The notes under the pieces are model-generated. The model was not told where the DNA came from and ran no database searches. It saw only the letters and a program-made list of their open reading frames with translations. The translations under genes and the position numbers were made by a program. 12,771 bases of DNA from Verrucomicrobiota bacterium. GTDB lineage: Bacteria; Verrucomicrobiota; Lentisphaeria; Oligosphaerales; Oligosphaeraceae. The stretch spans positions 1 through 12,771 of the forward strand of contig JAKLHU010000015.1 of NCBI GenBank assembly GCA_022709995.1, written 5' to 3'. Numbering within the stretch: position 1 is the first letter of the stretch; each line of letters opens with the position of its first letter. Positions 1 to 8,555 of this stretch are shown here, in pieces.

Positions 1-1
1 C

Positions 2-1184
<1,183 letters not shown>

Positions 1185-1243
1185 GCTGCCGGTGTTTATC
1201 AAAAAAGGGATAGGTCGATGCTGGGTTGGATTACTGTCGACGG

Positions 1244-2239
1244 TTACATTTCAAAAGAGGATTGGCGGGGAAAGTAGTGGGCGAAAAACTCTGGCAGCAA
1301 GTGCCGGTTGTCCTGATTGTCAAAGAGGCAGAACACATGGGGGCGGACCTTCCTGATGACGGAAAAATCACCGGGTTTGCACAAAAGCATCGGCATGGTT
1401 TGCGGCGTTAGCAACCGGCGGAAACACTTGAATCTCGTGATGTCCTTGATGTGATTCCGCTTTTCCGCCTGATCAATCAGAGCATGCAGCATCCGCTGGG
1501 CAGTATCCGGCGAACGGAACCGCGCCCGCATGGTCAAATCCCATAATTCCTTGAACCGCGGATCGGCCAAATTGGCCAGTAGGTGCGACTTGCGGTAAGG
1601 ATCAATGACATGGGCGCTCTGATAGGGGAGGATCATCCCGGTGCAATCGTAGAGGATTTTGACCATCCGGCACAGCCGATACACATTGCCTTGCGCTTTC
1701 AGCGGCTCGACAAATTCCGCGAACGTCCCCTGGCGCAGGTGATCAGCCAAACCCCGGATGGGCTTCATCTGCACAATGGGACGCCCCGCCGGAGTAAAGA
1801 AAAAATCCGCGCCGGTTTCGCGACCGAAGAACATATCGTCATTGGCAAAGAGAAAATGCTCCGCCAACCCGGGGATGAAAGGCAGCCGCGTTTCAATGGC
1901 ATTAGAATTGAATACCGGCAAAACGTCCGCTGGAAAAATCGCCGTATGCGGAACGACCGAAACTTTGGGATGGTCGCGCTTCAGCCATGGGGGATGCTGA
2001 TTGTCCGTCACGATATAAATATGCCTGATCCACGGCGCAAACATCTCGACGCTGCGCAGAGAATGGCGCAGTTCGTCATTGTCCTGCCAGCGTTCCTGGA
2101 CGGCGCCGCGAGGTTCGATGTTTTCTGCGGAGGGCAAATACTGTTGTTTCCTCGCCAACCACGCCGGGTCGCTGCCGTCAACCCAGAGATAAACCAGGTC
2201 GACGGGAAAATCCACTCCAGATGGCAGGTTGGCACTCAT
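1244..2239 (-). CDS. Stealth-family sugar-phosphate transferase (capsule/exopolysaccharide phosphotransferase)
   Basis: This is a 331-residue protein from ATG 2237-2239. The conserved Stealth regions appear in order: CR1 with DLVYLWVDGSDPAW (14-27), CR2 with DNDELRHSLRSVEMFAPW (53-70) and IYIVTDNQHPPWL (74-86), FLFANDDMFF (129-138), CR3 with SAHVIDPYRKSHL (208-220), and CR4 with VFCLFDNQDN (302-311). Stealth proteins include bacterial hexose-1-phosphate transferases of capsule synthesis and the catalytic core of GlcNAc-1-phosphotransferase. They move a sugar phosphate from a nucleotide sugar to make a phosphodiester. The length fits the family. The frame is open 74 codons further upstream, but that part runs through a 9-nt repeat and an AT-rich leader, so I take the ATG directly before CR1. 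The gene is the first of two with the GT8-LicD fusion. The donor and acceptor sugars cannot be read from the sequence. Confidence 0.9.
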   Translation of the reverse strand: MSANLPSGVDFPVDLVYLWVDGSDPAWLARKQQYLPSAENIEPRGAVQERWQDNDELRHSLRSVEMFAPWIRHIYIVTDNQHPPWLKRDHPKVSVVPHTAIFPADVLPVFNSNAIETRLPFIPGLAEHFLFANDDMFFGRETGADFFFTPAGRPIVQMKPIRGLADHLRQGTFAEFVEPLKAQGNVYRLCRMVKILYDCTGMILPYQSAHVIDPYRKSHLLANLADPRFKELWDLTMRARFRSPDTAQRMLHALIDQAEKRNHIKDITRFKCFRRLLTPQTMPMLLCKPGDFSVIRKVRPHVFCLFDNQDNRHLLPEFFAHYFPRQSSFEM

Positions 2240-2304
2240 GTCGGGGTATCCCAAAAAATGTAACTGGAGAAGATCTTGCCCAGTCAAACGACCAAAAACC
2301 CGGC

Positions 2305-2334
2305 ATACTATAAAATGTATATAGCCCAATTCAA
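2305..2334 (-). promoter_or_regulatory. Candidate sigma-70-like promoter of the Stealth/GT8-LicD operon
   Basis: On the minus strand TTGAAT (2334-2329) is followed after 18 nt by TAGTAT (2310-2305). The match is 4 of 6 at the -10 box and TTGA plus a partial match at the -35 box. It sits in an AT-rich patch that stands out from the GC-rich surroundings. It would give a leader of roughly 60 nt before the ATG at 2239. No operator or riboswitch-like element was recognised. The call rests on spacing and composition only. Confidence 0.4.
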
Positions 2335-2379
2335 GTTCTCCATCCGTCAGACCGCAGTGACGGACGAATTTTCCGGGCC

Positions 2380-2432
2380 GTCCGTCTTGCTGCTCTTGCT
2401 GCTCTTGCCGCTTGCCAAGACCGTAGACGGAC
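2380..2432. repeat. Three 9-nt tandem repeats (CTTGCTGCT) enclosed by an 8-bp inverted repeat
   Basis: CTTGCTGCT occurs at 2386-2394 and 2395-2403, and with one change (CTTGCCGCT) at 2404-2412. The array is flanked by a perfect inverted repeat, GTCCGTCT (2380-2387) and AGACGGAC (2425-2432). A nested alternative pairing, GTCTTG (2384-2389) with CAAGAC (2416-2421), is also possible. It lies upstream of the candidate Stealth promoter in the long intergenic region. The copy number could vary by slippage. A function is not evident. Confidence 0.6.
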
Positions 2433-3008
2433 CCCCGTTGCCGATGCCGGCGGGAGCGCATGGTTTGTCACGACTTGGCCGGCCCGATCTTCTCGCTCTG
2501 GGCAGTCTCCGACCGCCGCGGAGCGGCAAAGACGCCAGCGGTGCTGCTGGAGGTGAAACAGCGAACTGGAGGAGACCCGGTCGCCGCACCGCTGCACCGC
2601 GAAGCCGGATCGCCGCACTCCGGGATCATTCCTCGCGCGGGCAGCAAAGCCGGGAAACCTCCGGCGGCGGCGGGGGGAAAGCCCGGTTCCAAAGCACCGT
2701 GACTTTGACTCAATCCTTTGCCGTAACAGGCGTTGTCTCAATGGTTTGAAAGCACGGCCTGGAAACCCGCGTCACCTCTCCTCCCGTCCCGCTTCGACGG
2801 CATCGTTCCCTCCCGTGAAGCAGCAAGACAATTCCGACCGCGACGGCACGTCGACTACCCAAAAGTGATGGATTACTGCCGGAACCGCGAAAAAGCAGAA
2901 AATTCCCGGCGGCATCAAGAAAGGACAGTATATTAGCAGACGACGATGATTTTCCGGTTTTCCCGGCCGCCGCGCCGGCACTTGGCGTCACCGCATCTGG
3001 AGACGATC

Positions 3009-3335
3009 ATGGAACTGCCCCAAGGACCTCTGCATACCGGCCTCCGCGCCGTATTCTACGCCTGCCGGGAGGATCCGCGCCTGTTCGTGCACAAGCACCG
3101 CCGCTGGAAATGGGTTGGCGTCACCTTGAACTTCGCGCACCCGCGCTCTTTCTGGATTCTCGCCGTCACCCTCCTTTCGCTCCTCCCGGCCATCCTGCCG
3201 GGACTATGGCTCGACAATGTACCGGTTCTGCTCGCCGGCGACGCCGTCTGGGCCGTGCTACTCTGCTGGTACTATTACCGCCAGGCCGAACTCGACCTGC
3301 ACCGGCATACCGACAAGACCAACCGCCAACCATGA
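3009..3335 (+). CDS. Small two-helix membrane protein, DUF5808-like
   Basis: This is a 108-residue protein from ATG 3009, chosen because GGAG at 2999-3002 sits 6 nt upstream. An ATG 21 codons earlier (2946) has no such site. The N-terminal half has DPRLFVHKHRRWKW (22-35) followed by GVTLNFAHPRSFW (37-49). From memory this resembles the DUF5808 pattern of a DPR-FVPK segment followed by TLNFA-P. Two hydrophobic segments follow, about residues 48-67 and 72-90, then a short polar tail (RQAELDLHRHTDKTNRQP). It is probably an inner-membrane protein with both ends in the cytoplasm. The function of the family is unknown to me. It is the first gene of a plus-strand series: the GH16-like gene starts 76 nt downstream and the lyase-like gene follows. 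The pairing with polysaccharide enzymes may be functional or may simply be co-transcription. Confidence 0.7.
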   Translation: MELPQGPLHTGLRAVFYACREDPRLFVHKHRRWKWVGVTLNFAHPRSFWILAVTLLSLLPAILPGLWLDNVPVLLAGDAVWAVLLCWYYYRQAELDLHRHTDKTNRQP

Positions 3336-3411
3336 ACTTGCGCCCAGCCGCCCGCCACCGCGACCGCCGCCACCAGCATCGCCTCGCCCACCCAGCGGAG
3401 AAACACGCATC

Positions 3412-4251
3412 ATGTCAACACCGCTCCCCGGCCTCCAGCCCCCGCCCGCCAAACCTGGCTGGAGGCTCACTTTCGCGGATGACTTCGACCGCCCCCAGCT
3501 CAATGACCTGTACTGGTACCCGGCGTACCGCTCCGGCCGCAAAGAATATTTCCAGCGCCTCGGCGTCCCCAGCCGCTGGGCCGACCACAACGCCCATGTC
3601 GTCATCAAGGACAGCATTCTGAAGCTCCGCATTGACGACAAGCTGCCGTTCCGCCCCAAACCGGCACACCCCTGCGTCAGCTGCATCACGACCTCCGACC
3701 ATCGCTTCGGACCAACCTCCGATTCCTTCCAGATCCTGGAAAAATTCTCCCAGAAATACGGCTGGTTCGAAATCCGCGCCCGCTGCCCGCGCGGCAGCGG
3801 GCTGCTCAGCGCCTTCTGGCTGCATCAATGCGACCCGACCAAGCAGGAATACACGCCCGAAGGCCAGCGCAAGGACTTGTCCGCCGGCGCCGTCGAAATC
3901 GACATCATCGAACTGCAGGGGCGACACAATGCCGCCGCCGGCAATGATGTCAACCTCAACGTCCACTTCACGGAAAAGGGCCATTTCCTGCACCACAACG
4001 ACTTTGACGCCGCGGACGGCTTTCACGTCTGGGCCATGGAATGGGAGGAAGGACGCATCGCCTGGTTCTGCGACGGCGACCGCATGGAGGAATACATCGG
4101 CCCGACCCCGCCGGGAAAAATGTTCATCCTCCTCGCCCTCTTCCAATATTCCGGCTGGATCGGCGACATCGACCCCGCCATGGCCTATCCAAAAGACTTC
4201 GAAATCGACTATGTCCGCGTCTATCAACGCGAAAACAACGTCAACCCTTGA
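3412..4251 (+). CDS. GH16-family-like glycoside hydrolase, no signal peptide visible
   Basis: This is a 279-residue protein from ATG 3412, with GGAG at 3397-3400 about 11 nt upstream. The family GH16 active-site pattern ExDxxE is present as VEIDIIELQG: E162 (nucleophile), D164 and E167 (acid/base). Typical GH16 flanking features are an N-terminal WRLTFADDFDR (17-27), YGWFEIRARCPRGSGLLSAF (116-135), FHVWAMEWEEGRIAWFCDG (204-222) and a C-terminal FEIDYVRVYQ (263-272). GH16 enzymes cut beta-1,3- or beta-1,4-linked glucans and galactans such as laminarin, agar, carrageenan or porphyran. The substrate cannot be assigned here. No signal peptide or lipobox precedes the catalytic domain, and the region upstream in frame is proline-rich rather than hydrophobic. 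The enzyme would therefore be cytoplasmic or exported by another route. The next gene begins 28 nt downstream, which suggests one transcript. Confidence 0.85.
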   Translation: MSTPLPGLQPPPAKPGWRLTFADDFDRPQLNDLYWYPAYRSGRKEYFQRLGVPSRWADHNAHVVIKDSILKLRIDDKLPFRPKPAHPCVSCITTSDHRFGPTSDSFQILEKFSQKYGWFEIRARCPRGSGLLSAFWLHQCDPTKQEYTPEGQRKDLSAGAVEIDIIELQGRHNAAAGNDVNLNVHFTEKGHFLHHNDFDAADGFHVWAMEWEEGRIAWFCDGDRMEEYIGPTPPGKMFILLALFQYSGWIGDIDPAMAYPKDFEIDYVRVYQRENNVNP

Positions 4252-4279
4252 ACCAGTTCCGCCAGCCCCCAGGAGCATC

Positions 4280-6472
4280 ATGTTAAAAAACATCGCCCGC
4301 ATCCTGCTGCTGACGCTGTGCCTACCTGGCGCCGCCCGGCTGAGCGCCGCCCCCTTCCAAGGTCCTTTCCGGGCCGAAGCGCTCGCGTTCTACTTCGTGC
4401 ACGACGGCGGCCCGCTCCAACTCCAGGCCGCCATCATCGGCGACCAGGCCGCCGCCGTCGTCCGCTTCTTTGACGCTCAGGAAAACCTCCGCCTCTGGCA
4501 ATACTGCCGGCCGCAGCCCGGCGGACACGTCCTCAACTGCGACTTCGGCGCCGACGCCCCGGCCGGCATCTACCAGCTCCGGGTCAGCGGCAAAGACTAC
4601 CTGATTGACCCACGCGCCACGCCGACCAAGCTCTTCGGCGTCATGCCCGCCAGCTGCCGGCTGCACAGCACCGCCCCCGACCAGTTCAGCGAGACCTTCT
4701 TCCTCATCCCGCCCAACGCGGAGAAATTCTCCTGGAGCGCCCTGGGCTGCAAGCATGCCATCAGCCATGCCGCCGGCCCGGTCAGTCTGCCCGTGAACCG
4801 CCAGCCGCTGGAAGTCGGCGCGCACCGGGGCGAAATCTGGTCGGGCCGTTTCACCATTCCGCCCGGCGACTACAGCGGCCTCGGCTTCGAACACCTTCCA
4901 GTCATCCTCTGCCCAGACCCCGAAACGGCCCGCCGGATCAACGCCAGCCTGGAACAAACCACCGACGGGCACTATTACCCCCACCGGTTCCAAGTCCGGA
5001 TCCACGCCTGGCTGGAACAACAGAAGACAGCCGACCTCGCGGTCCCGATGGTCGACCTGCGCCAGCGAACGGAGCAGTTCGCCGCCGAAACAAACCACCA
5101 GGCCCTGCTCGGAGCCTGGGGCATCTTCACCTACATCAACCACGTCCTGGGAAACCAGGACCTCGACCCGGCCAGCAAAGACTTCGGCGCCAACGGCAAC
5201 ACGACCATGCTGGCGATCGTCAACAGCCTGGACAAGCCCTTCAACCCCTATTTCGGCAAACTGGAAAAACGCCTTCTGATTCCCGCCCTCCGCCGACTGC
5301 TCACGATTCAGGAAAATGACAGTTTCCTGGAAACCGCCAGCAACTACAGCGGCGGCCCGGCCATGAACTACATCAGCATGGCACAACAACTGGCGGAAGG
5401 ACATCACCAAATCCGCGACCGGGAAGCCCTGGCTCTGTGGCGCGACGGCGCCCGGCGCATCGCCGACCGTTTTTCCATGTTCCGGGTCTCCTGCGAAAAC
5501 CAATCCTCGCACTGGCCGCTCGCTTACTATTACCTGTATCAAGGCATCGGCGAACCAGGCTACCAGCAGCTGGCCGAAGACTTCATGGTCAATTTCTGCC
5601 GACCCGAACGCAACCCGTTCATGCAGACCGGCTACCAACAGGAAGCGTACGGGCCGGACGCCTCCTACCAAGGCCTCGGAGCCTGTCTGCAAGCGGCCTA
5701 TTATCGGCTCAGCAACGACCCCGTCGCCCGCGACGGCCTGCAACGCATCTTCAACTTCTTCAATCATACCATCGTCCCGGAACCCGATGGGAGCAAAGTC
5801 GGCGCCACCAACTTCTCCCATCGCACCAAGGGACCCTGGACAAGGGCCCAATACGGCGCCGGCATCCCGCTCCTGCAGGGAATCCTGCCGGAAGCCGCCT
5901 GCCTCGCCCGCCCCAAAACCACCGAAACACCGCCCTTGGCCGAACTCCTGGCGCCGCCAGACAATATCTACCGCCCGGCCATCGGCTACTCCACGACCAA
6001 CTTCGGGCCCTTCTTCAACGCTTATCGATTCCCCGCCGAGCCCCTCCCAGACGCCAAACTGCCCGTGCTGGCCGAAAACAACTTCACCCGCAACTTCAAC
6101 GACGAATTCCTCGCCTGGCGACGCCCCGGATTCTACGCCTTCACTTATATCGGCAAAACCGCCGGCGCCTGGACCAGGTCGCAGGTGACCTGCGGGGCGG
6201 CGTCCTGTCCCGCCAGGCGTAGGGTCATGGGCTGGGCGCCGGCCTCGATCAGGAGCAAGCCGTCGGCGACGGTCGTCGGCACTTCATTGCCGAAGAGGTC
6301 GATGCGGGTGGCGGTTCCGGCGACGGGGGCGACGGCGAGCAGGCGGGTGGGGGCGGTGCGGGTGTTGTTCCAGCTGGGCAGGAGCAGGTCGCCGTTGGCG
6401 GCTTGGAACAGGAAGGCCTGGAAGCCGTCGGGCAGTCCGGCGTATTCCTGGCGCGGAGTTGCGTCCCGGTAG
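4280..6472 (+). CDS. Secreted polysaccharide-lyase-like protein (alpha/alpha-toroid type) with an aberrant C-terminus
   Basis: The start is ATG 4280, with AGGAG at 4271-4275. A signal peptide is clear: a basic start, LLLTLCLPGAA, and cleavage likely after LSA (residue 23). Residues 25-250 look beta-rich. Residues about 265-540 are helical and contain NYSGGPAMNYISM (355-367), ENQSSHWPLAYYYLY (406-420) and YQQEAYGPDASYQGLG (452-467). The last resembles the Y-E-GPDASYQG signature I associate with toroid-fold lyases of the heparinase/PL8 kind. The reading frame stays plausible to about residue 630 (RPGFYAFTYIGKTAGAW, ending 6172). Beyond that it is the antisense of the convergent glycosidase, and the stop at 6472 is accidental. 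The native C-terminal beta domain therefore appears missing. It is the last gene of the operon with the DUF5808-like and GH16-like genes. The family call is tentative; secretion and the broken end are firmer. Confidence 0.65.
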   Translation: MLKNIARILLLTLCLPGAARLSAAPFQGPFRAEALAFYFVHDGGPLQLQAAIIGDQAAAVVRFFDAQENLRLWQYCRPQPGGHVLNCDFGADAPAGIYQLRVSGKDYLIDPRATPTKLFGVMPASCRLHSTAPDQFSETFFLIPPNAEKFSWSALGCKHAISHAAGPVSLPVNRQPLEVGAHRGEIWSGRFTIPPGDYSGLGFEHLPVILCPDPETARRINASLEQTTDGHYYPHRFQVRIHAWLEQQKTADLAVPMVDLRQRTEQFAAETNHQALLGAWGIFTYINHVLGNQDLDPASKDFGANGNTTMLAIVNSLDKPFNPYFGKLEKRLLIPALRRLLTIQENDSFLETASNYSGGPAMNYISMAQQLAEGHHQIRDREALALWRDGARRIADRFSMFRVSCENQSSHWPLAYYYLYQGIGEPGYQQLAEDFMVNFCRPERNPFMQTGYQQEAYGPDASYQGLGACLQAAYYRLSNDPVARDGLQRIFNFFNHTIVPEPDGSKVGATNFSHRTKGPWTRAQYGAGIPLLQGILPEAACLARPKTTETPPLAELLAPPDNIYRPAIGYSTTNFGPFFNAYRFPAEPLPDAKLPVLAENNFTRNFNDEFLAWRRPGFYAFTYIGKTAGAWTRSQVTCGAASCPARRRVMGWAPASIRSKPSATVVGTSLPKRSMRVAVPATGATASRRVGAVRVLFQLGRSRSPLAAWNRKAWKPSGSPAYSWRGVASR

Positions 6473-8310
6473 ATGGTGGCGAGGGCGTTGTAGGCCACAT
6501 AGGCTTGCTTGGGGTAGAAGTCCTTGGTGATCAGCCCGAAGTTGTGTTCGTTTTCCTTGGGGTCGAAGCCGTCGTTGCGCAGGTCGTACCAGGAGTAGCC
6601 GATGGCGCCGTGCGCCCAGCTGTAGAGGAGTTTCTGGAACAGGGTGGCGGCCTGGGCCAGTTCGCCGATGTTGATGGCGGAAATGGCGGTTTCATTCGGC
6701 CACCAGGGCACTTGCAGGCCAAGGCGCCGATGCAGTTCATGCAGGCCGAGGACCTGGGGATAGTAATGGCTGTGGTGGCCGTGGCCGTGAAACGCGTGGA
6801 TGTCGTAGAAGCCGCGCGCCTCCTCCAGGCATTTGGCCATGTGGTCGGGGTGGCTGGTGCGGTCCGGCGAGGTCATGGTCAGGCAGGTGAAGCCGCCGGT
6901 CATGACCTGGGCCTCCGGATTGCCTTTTTTGACGGCCGGATAGAAGGCTTTCATCAGGCGGATGTAGTCCTCGACCGGGAAGTTGGCGAAGGCGAGCAGG
7001 TCGGGTTCGTTCCAGCTTTCGGCGAAGCGGATGCGGCCGCGGTAGCGCCGCATGAAGTCGGTGACGTAGTCGGCATACAAGTCCAGGTTGGGAAAGGGCA
7101 GTCCGCGCGAGTTGCCGCGGCCGCGATAGTCGGGGTTGAAGGGGGCCCACGACGGGTCGACCGCCCAGTCCGGCACGTGGCCGAAAGCGATTTGCGATTC
7201 GATTCCCTGTTGTTCGAATAGCTCGAAGTGCTGGTCGAACTGCGCGAAGTCGCGGGGGGCGTCGGCCGTGGGCTGGACGAGGCGCCAGCAGGCATTATGG
7301 CGGATGAGCTTGATGCCGCAGAGGCCGGCGGCGAGCGCTTCCAGGCGCTGTTCCTCCGGCGGAAAGCGGCGCGTGTGCGCATTGATGCCGAAGAGGAAGC
7401 CGCGGCCGCGGCCTGGGGTGGGGCCGGCCGGGGCCATGTACGCGTAGCTGAGGCGCTTTTGCTGTGTCTCCTGGCCGTCGCCCCAGGTGACGTCCAGGCC
7501 GTAGACGCCAAAGCGCGTCGGAGCGGCCAGCGGCACTGACCGCGTCGACTGGCCGGGGACGTCGAGGCCGAGGTCCAGCTGGCCGGCGGGGACGCCGAAG
7601 GGGTCGATGACCGTGGCGGCGCCCTCGATGTGGCGGGCGTCGCGGCTGGGGTTGGTGAAGAGGAGCGCCAGGTCCGGTTCCCGGCCGGGCGCGAGGACCC
7701 GAATGGGGTGCCCGGTGGCGACGTCAACCGTGACGCGCGCCGAGGTGACCGCAAAGGCGATGGCGCCGAGGACGAGTTGCCCCGCGGACGTCTTGTCTCC
7801 GAACGCGATGGACAGGCCGTGCAGGCGGACCGCGCCGTCCAGCCGGCGGTTGCGGGAGGTGTCCGAAGCTCCCCACGAGCTCTGGAAGGGCTCGTTGGCT
7901 TTGAGGTCGACGACCAGCGTCTGCCAACCGGTCGCCGTCCAGTCGGGCTGGACTTTTTTCTGCATGACTTCGCCGTCGCGGTCTATGAATCTGATGTTGA
8001 AGGACGCGGCGTTTTGGCAGGCGGGGGCATAGAAGTCCACCAGCAGCTGGCCGGCCAGGAAGTCGGGCAGGGGGAGCTTTTGCTGGAAGCCGCATTCGTA
8101 CCAGGCCGTCCTGCCGGCGTCCCAGCGGCAGACGATGGCGTCGCGGTCGCCGAACCGTCCGGCTTCGCAATAGCCTGGGCGGCTGGCGGGGAAGCCGACC
8201 GGCGGCGCCTCGGAACCGGGCGAGACCAGCACGAGCGGCTCGCCGGTCAAGGGGAGCGTCGCCAACAGCAAGCCGGCAAGGGCGGAGGCTGGCAAAAACC
8301 GCAGTGTCAT
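6145..8310 (-). CDS. Secreted clan GH-A glycoside hydrolase (GH39/GH5-like) with N-terminal beta-sandwich domain
   Basis: This is a 721-residue protein from ATG 8308-8310. A GGAG (minus strand, 8321-8318) lies 7 nt upstream. A signal peptide covers about residues 1-23. Residues about 45-190 look like a carbohydrate-binding beta-sandwich, followed by a linker domain to about 300. The TIM barrel (about 305-620) begins GFLFGINAHTRRF. It carries the clan GH-A acid/base motif ESWNEPD with E435 on strand 4 and the nucleophile motif WWPNETAIS with E540 on strand 7. It closes with GYSWYDLRNDGFDP (571-584). Residues 625-700 form a typical C-terminal beta domain. The mechanism should be retaining; the substrate is unknown, with xylosidase-, mannosidase- or glucanase-type activity possible. 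The last residues, from about 705 to the stop at 6145, overlap the opposing lyase-like gene. This C-terminus may therefore also be altered at the junction. Confidence 0.85.
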   Translation of the reverse strand: MTLRFLPASALAGLLLATLPLTGEPLVLVSPGSEAPPVGFPASRPGYCEAGRFGDRDAIVCRWDAGRTAWYECGFQQKLPLPDFLAGQLLVDFYAPACQNAASFNIRFIDRDGEVMQKKVQPDWTATGWQTLVVDLKANEPFQSSWGASDTSRNRRLDGAVRLHGLSIAFGDKTSAGQLVLGAIAFAVTSARVTVDVATGHPIRVLAPGREPDLALLFTNPSRDARHIEGAATVIDPFGVPAGQLDLGLDVPGQSTRSVPLAAPTRFGVYGLDVTWGDGQETQQKRLSYAYMAPAGPTPGRGRGFLFGINAHTRRFPPEEQRLEALAAGLCGIKLIRHNACWRLVQPTADAPRDFAQFDQHFELFEQQGIESQIAFGHVPDWAVDPSWAPFNPDYRGRGNSRGLPFPNLDLYADYVTDFMRRYRGRIRFAESWNEPDLLAFANFPVEDYIRLMKAFYPAVKKGNPEAQVMTGGFTCLTMTSPDRTSHPDHMAKCLEEARGFYDIHAFHGHGHHSHYYPQVLGLHELHRRLGLQVPWWPNETAISAINIGELAQAATLFQKLLYSWAHGAIGYSWYDLRNDGFDPKENEHNFGLITKDFYPKQAYVAYNALATIYRDATPRQEYAGLPDGFQAFLFQAANGDLLLPSWNNTRTAPTRLLAVAPVAGTATRIDLFGNEVPTTVADGLLLIEAGAQPMTLRLAGQDAAPQVTCDLVQAPAVLPI
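6175..6192. repeat. 6-bp inverted repeat at the collision point of two convergent genes
   Basis: CAGGTC (6175-6180) and GACCTG (6187-6192) form a perfect 6-bp inverted repeat with a 6-nt loop (GCAGGT). CAGGT also repeats directly at 6175 and 6182. The site lies where the wobble-base bias switches from C-rich (plus-strand gene) to G-rich (minus-strand gene). It may be the join of a rearrangement or chimera. It is too weak and lacks a T-run to be a good terminator. Confidence 0.35.
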
Positions 8311-8328
8311 GGTGAATCTCCGGGGGAG

Positions 8329-8377
8329 TGGACGGTGGACAATAGTGGACGCTAATGGACATCAGTAGACAATGGAC
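8329..8377. repeat. Phased TGGAC repeat array upstream of the GH-A glycosidase
   Basis: TGGAC starts at 8329, 8336, 8346, 8356 and 8373, with a one-base variant TAGAC at 8366. The distances between starts are 7, 10, 10, 10 and 7 nt. This can be read as heptamers TGGACNN, some extended by three bases (TAG, TAA, CAG). Read from the glycosidase side it is a run of GTCCA boxes 19-67 nt before the start codon at 8310, one helical turn apart in the centre. An isolated further TGGAC lies at 8431. It could be a regulator-binding array or a degenerate short-repeat family. Confidence 0.7.
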
Positions 8378-8400
8378 AATCGGTCGCATCGGTTCCATAC

Positions 8401-8416
8401 TTTTTTTGGGGGGGGG
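8401..8416. repeat. T7-G9 homopolymer tract in the divergent control region
   Basis: Seven T (8401-8407) are followed directly by nine G (8408-8416). The tract sits between the divergent GH-A glycosidase and the acetyltransferase gene. Such runs are prone to slippage and can vary promoter spacing. They are also common sites of sequencing error. No start codon or promoter box is clearly set by it here. Confidence 0.6.
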
Positions 8417-8467
8417 CGCATGAACCATTATGGACGGCCTGGTTGGCGGCGTGCGGTCGTGGCGTGC

Positions 8468-8495
8468 TTGACAAGCCTGGTTGGCGCGTTAAGGT
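8468..8495 (+). promoter_or_regulatory. Weak candidate promoter of the AAC(3)-like gene
   Basis: A perfect -35 consensus TTGACA lies at 8468-8473. At 16 nt spacing the hexamer is TAAGGT (8490-8495), which matches the -10 consensus at only three positions. The leader to the ATG at 8556 would be about 55 nt. The -35 box may be chance. Confidence 0.25.
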
Positions 8496-8555
8496 AACGG
8501 TCCGTTGAAAATCATGGTTGGTCGGCATTCATGGTCTGAGCAGAGGGAAGAAGAC

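Larger units (their letters stand above)
2240..3008. other. 769-nt divergent intergenic region with no convincing gene
   Basis: This stretch separates the minus-strand Stealth operon from the plus-strand DUF5808-GH16 operon. Several frames are open on both strands, but all give arginine-, proline- or leucine-rich translations with no family motif. I call none of them a gene. The part next to Stealth (2250-2345) is AT-rich and holds a candidate promoter. The middle (2380-2432) holds a 9-nt tandem repeat inside a hairpin. The part before the DUF5808 gene contains an isolated TATATT at 2929-2934 that could be a -10 box for the plus-strand operon, but no good -35 box lies at the right distance. 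A long 5' leader, a non-coding RNA or a decayed gene cannot be excluded. Confidence 0.55.

Noticed and set aside
4322..5851. Minus-strand open frame of 509 codons opposite the lyase-like gene
   Set aside because: High GC opens antisense frames. The translation is Gly/Ala/Val/Arg-rich without a signal or motif, whereas the plus strand has a signal peptide and a conserved lyase-like segment.
6403..7221. Plus-strand open frame of 272 codons, and a similar one of 269 codons at 11313-12122
   Set aside because: Both are shadows of glycosidase genes on the minus strand, with the biased composition expected of antisense translation.
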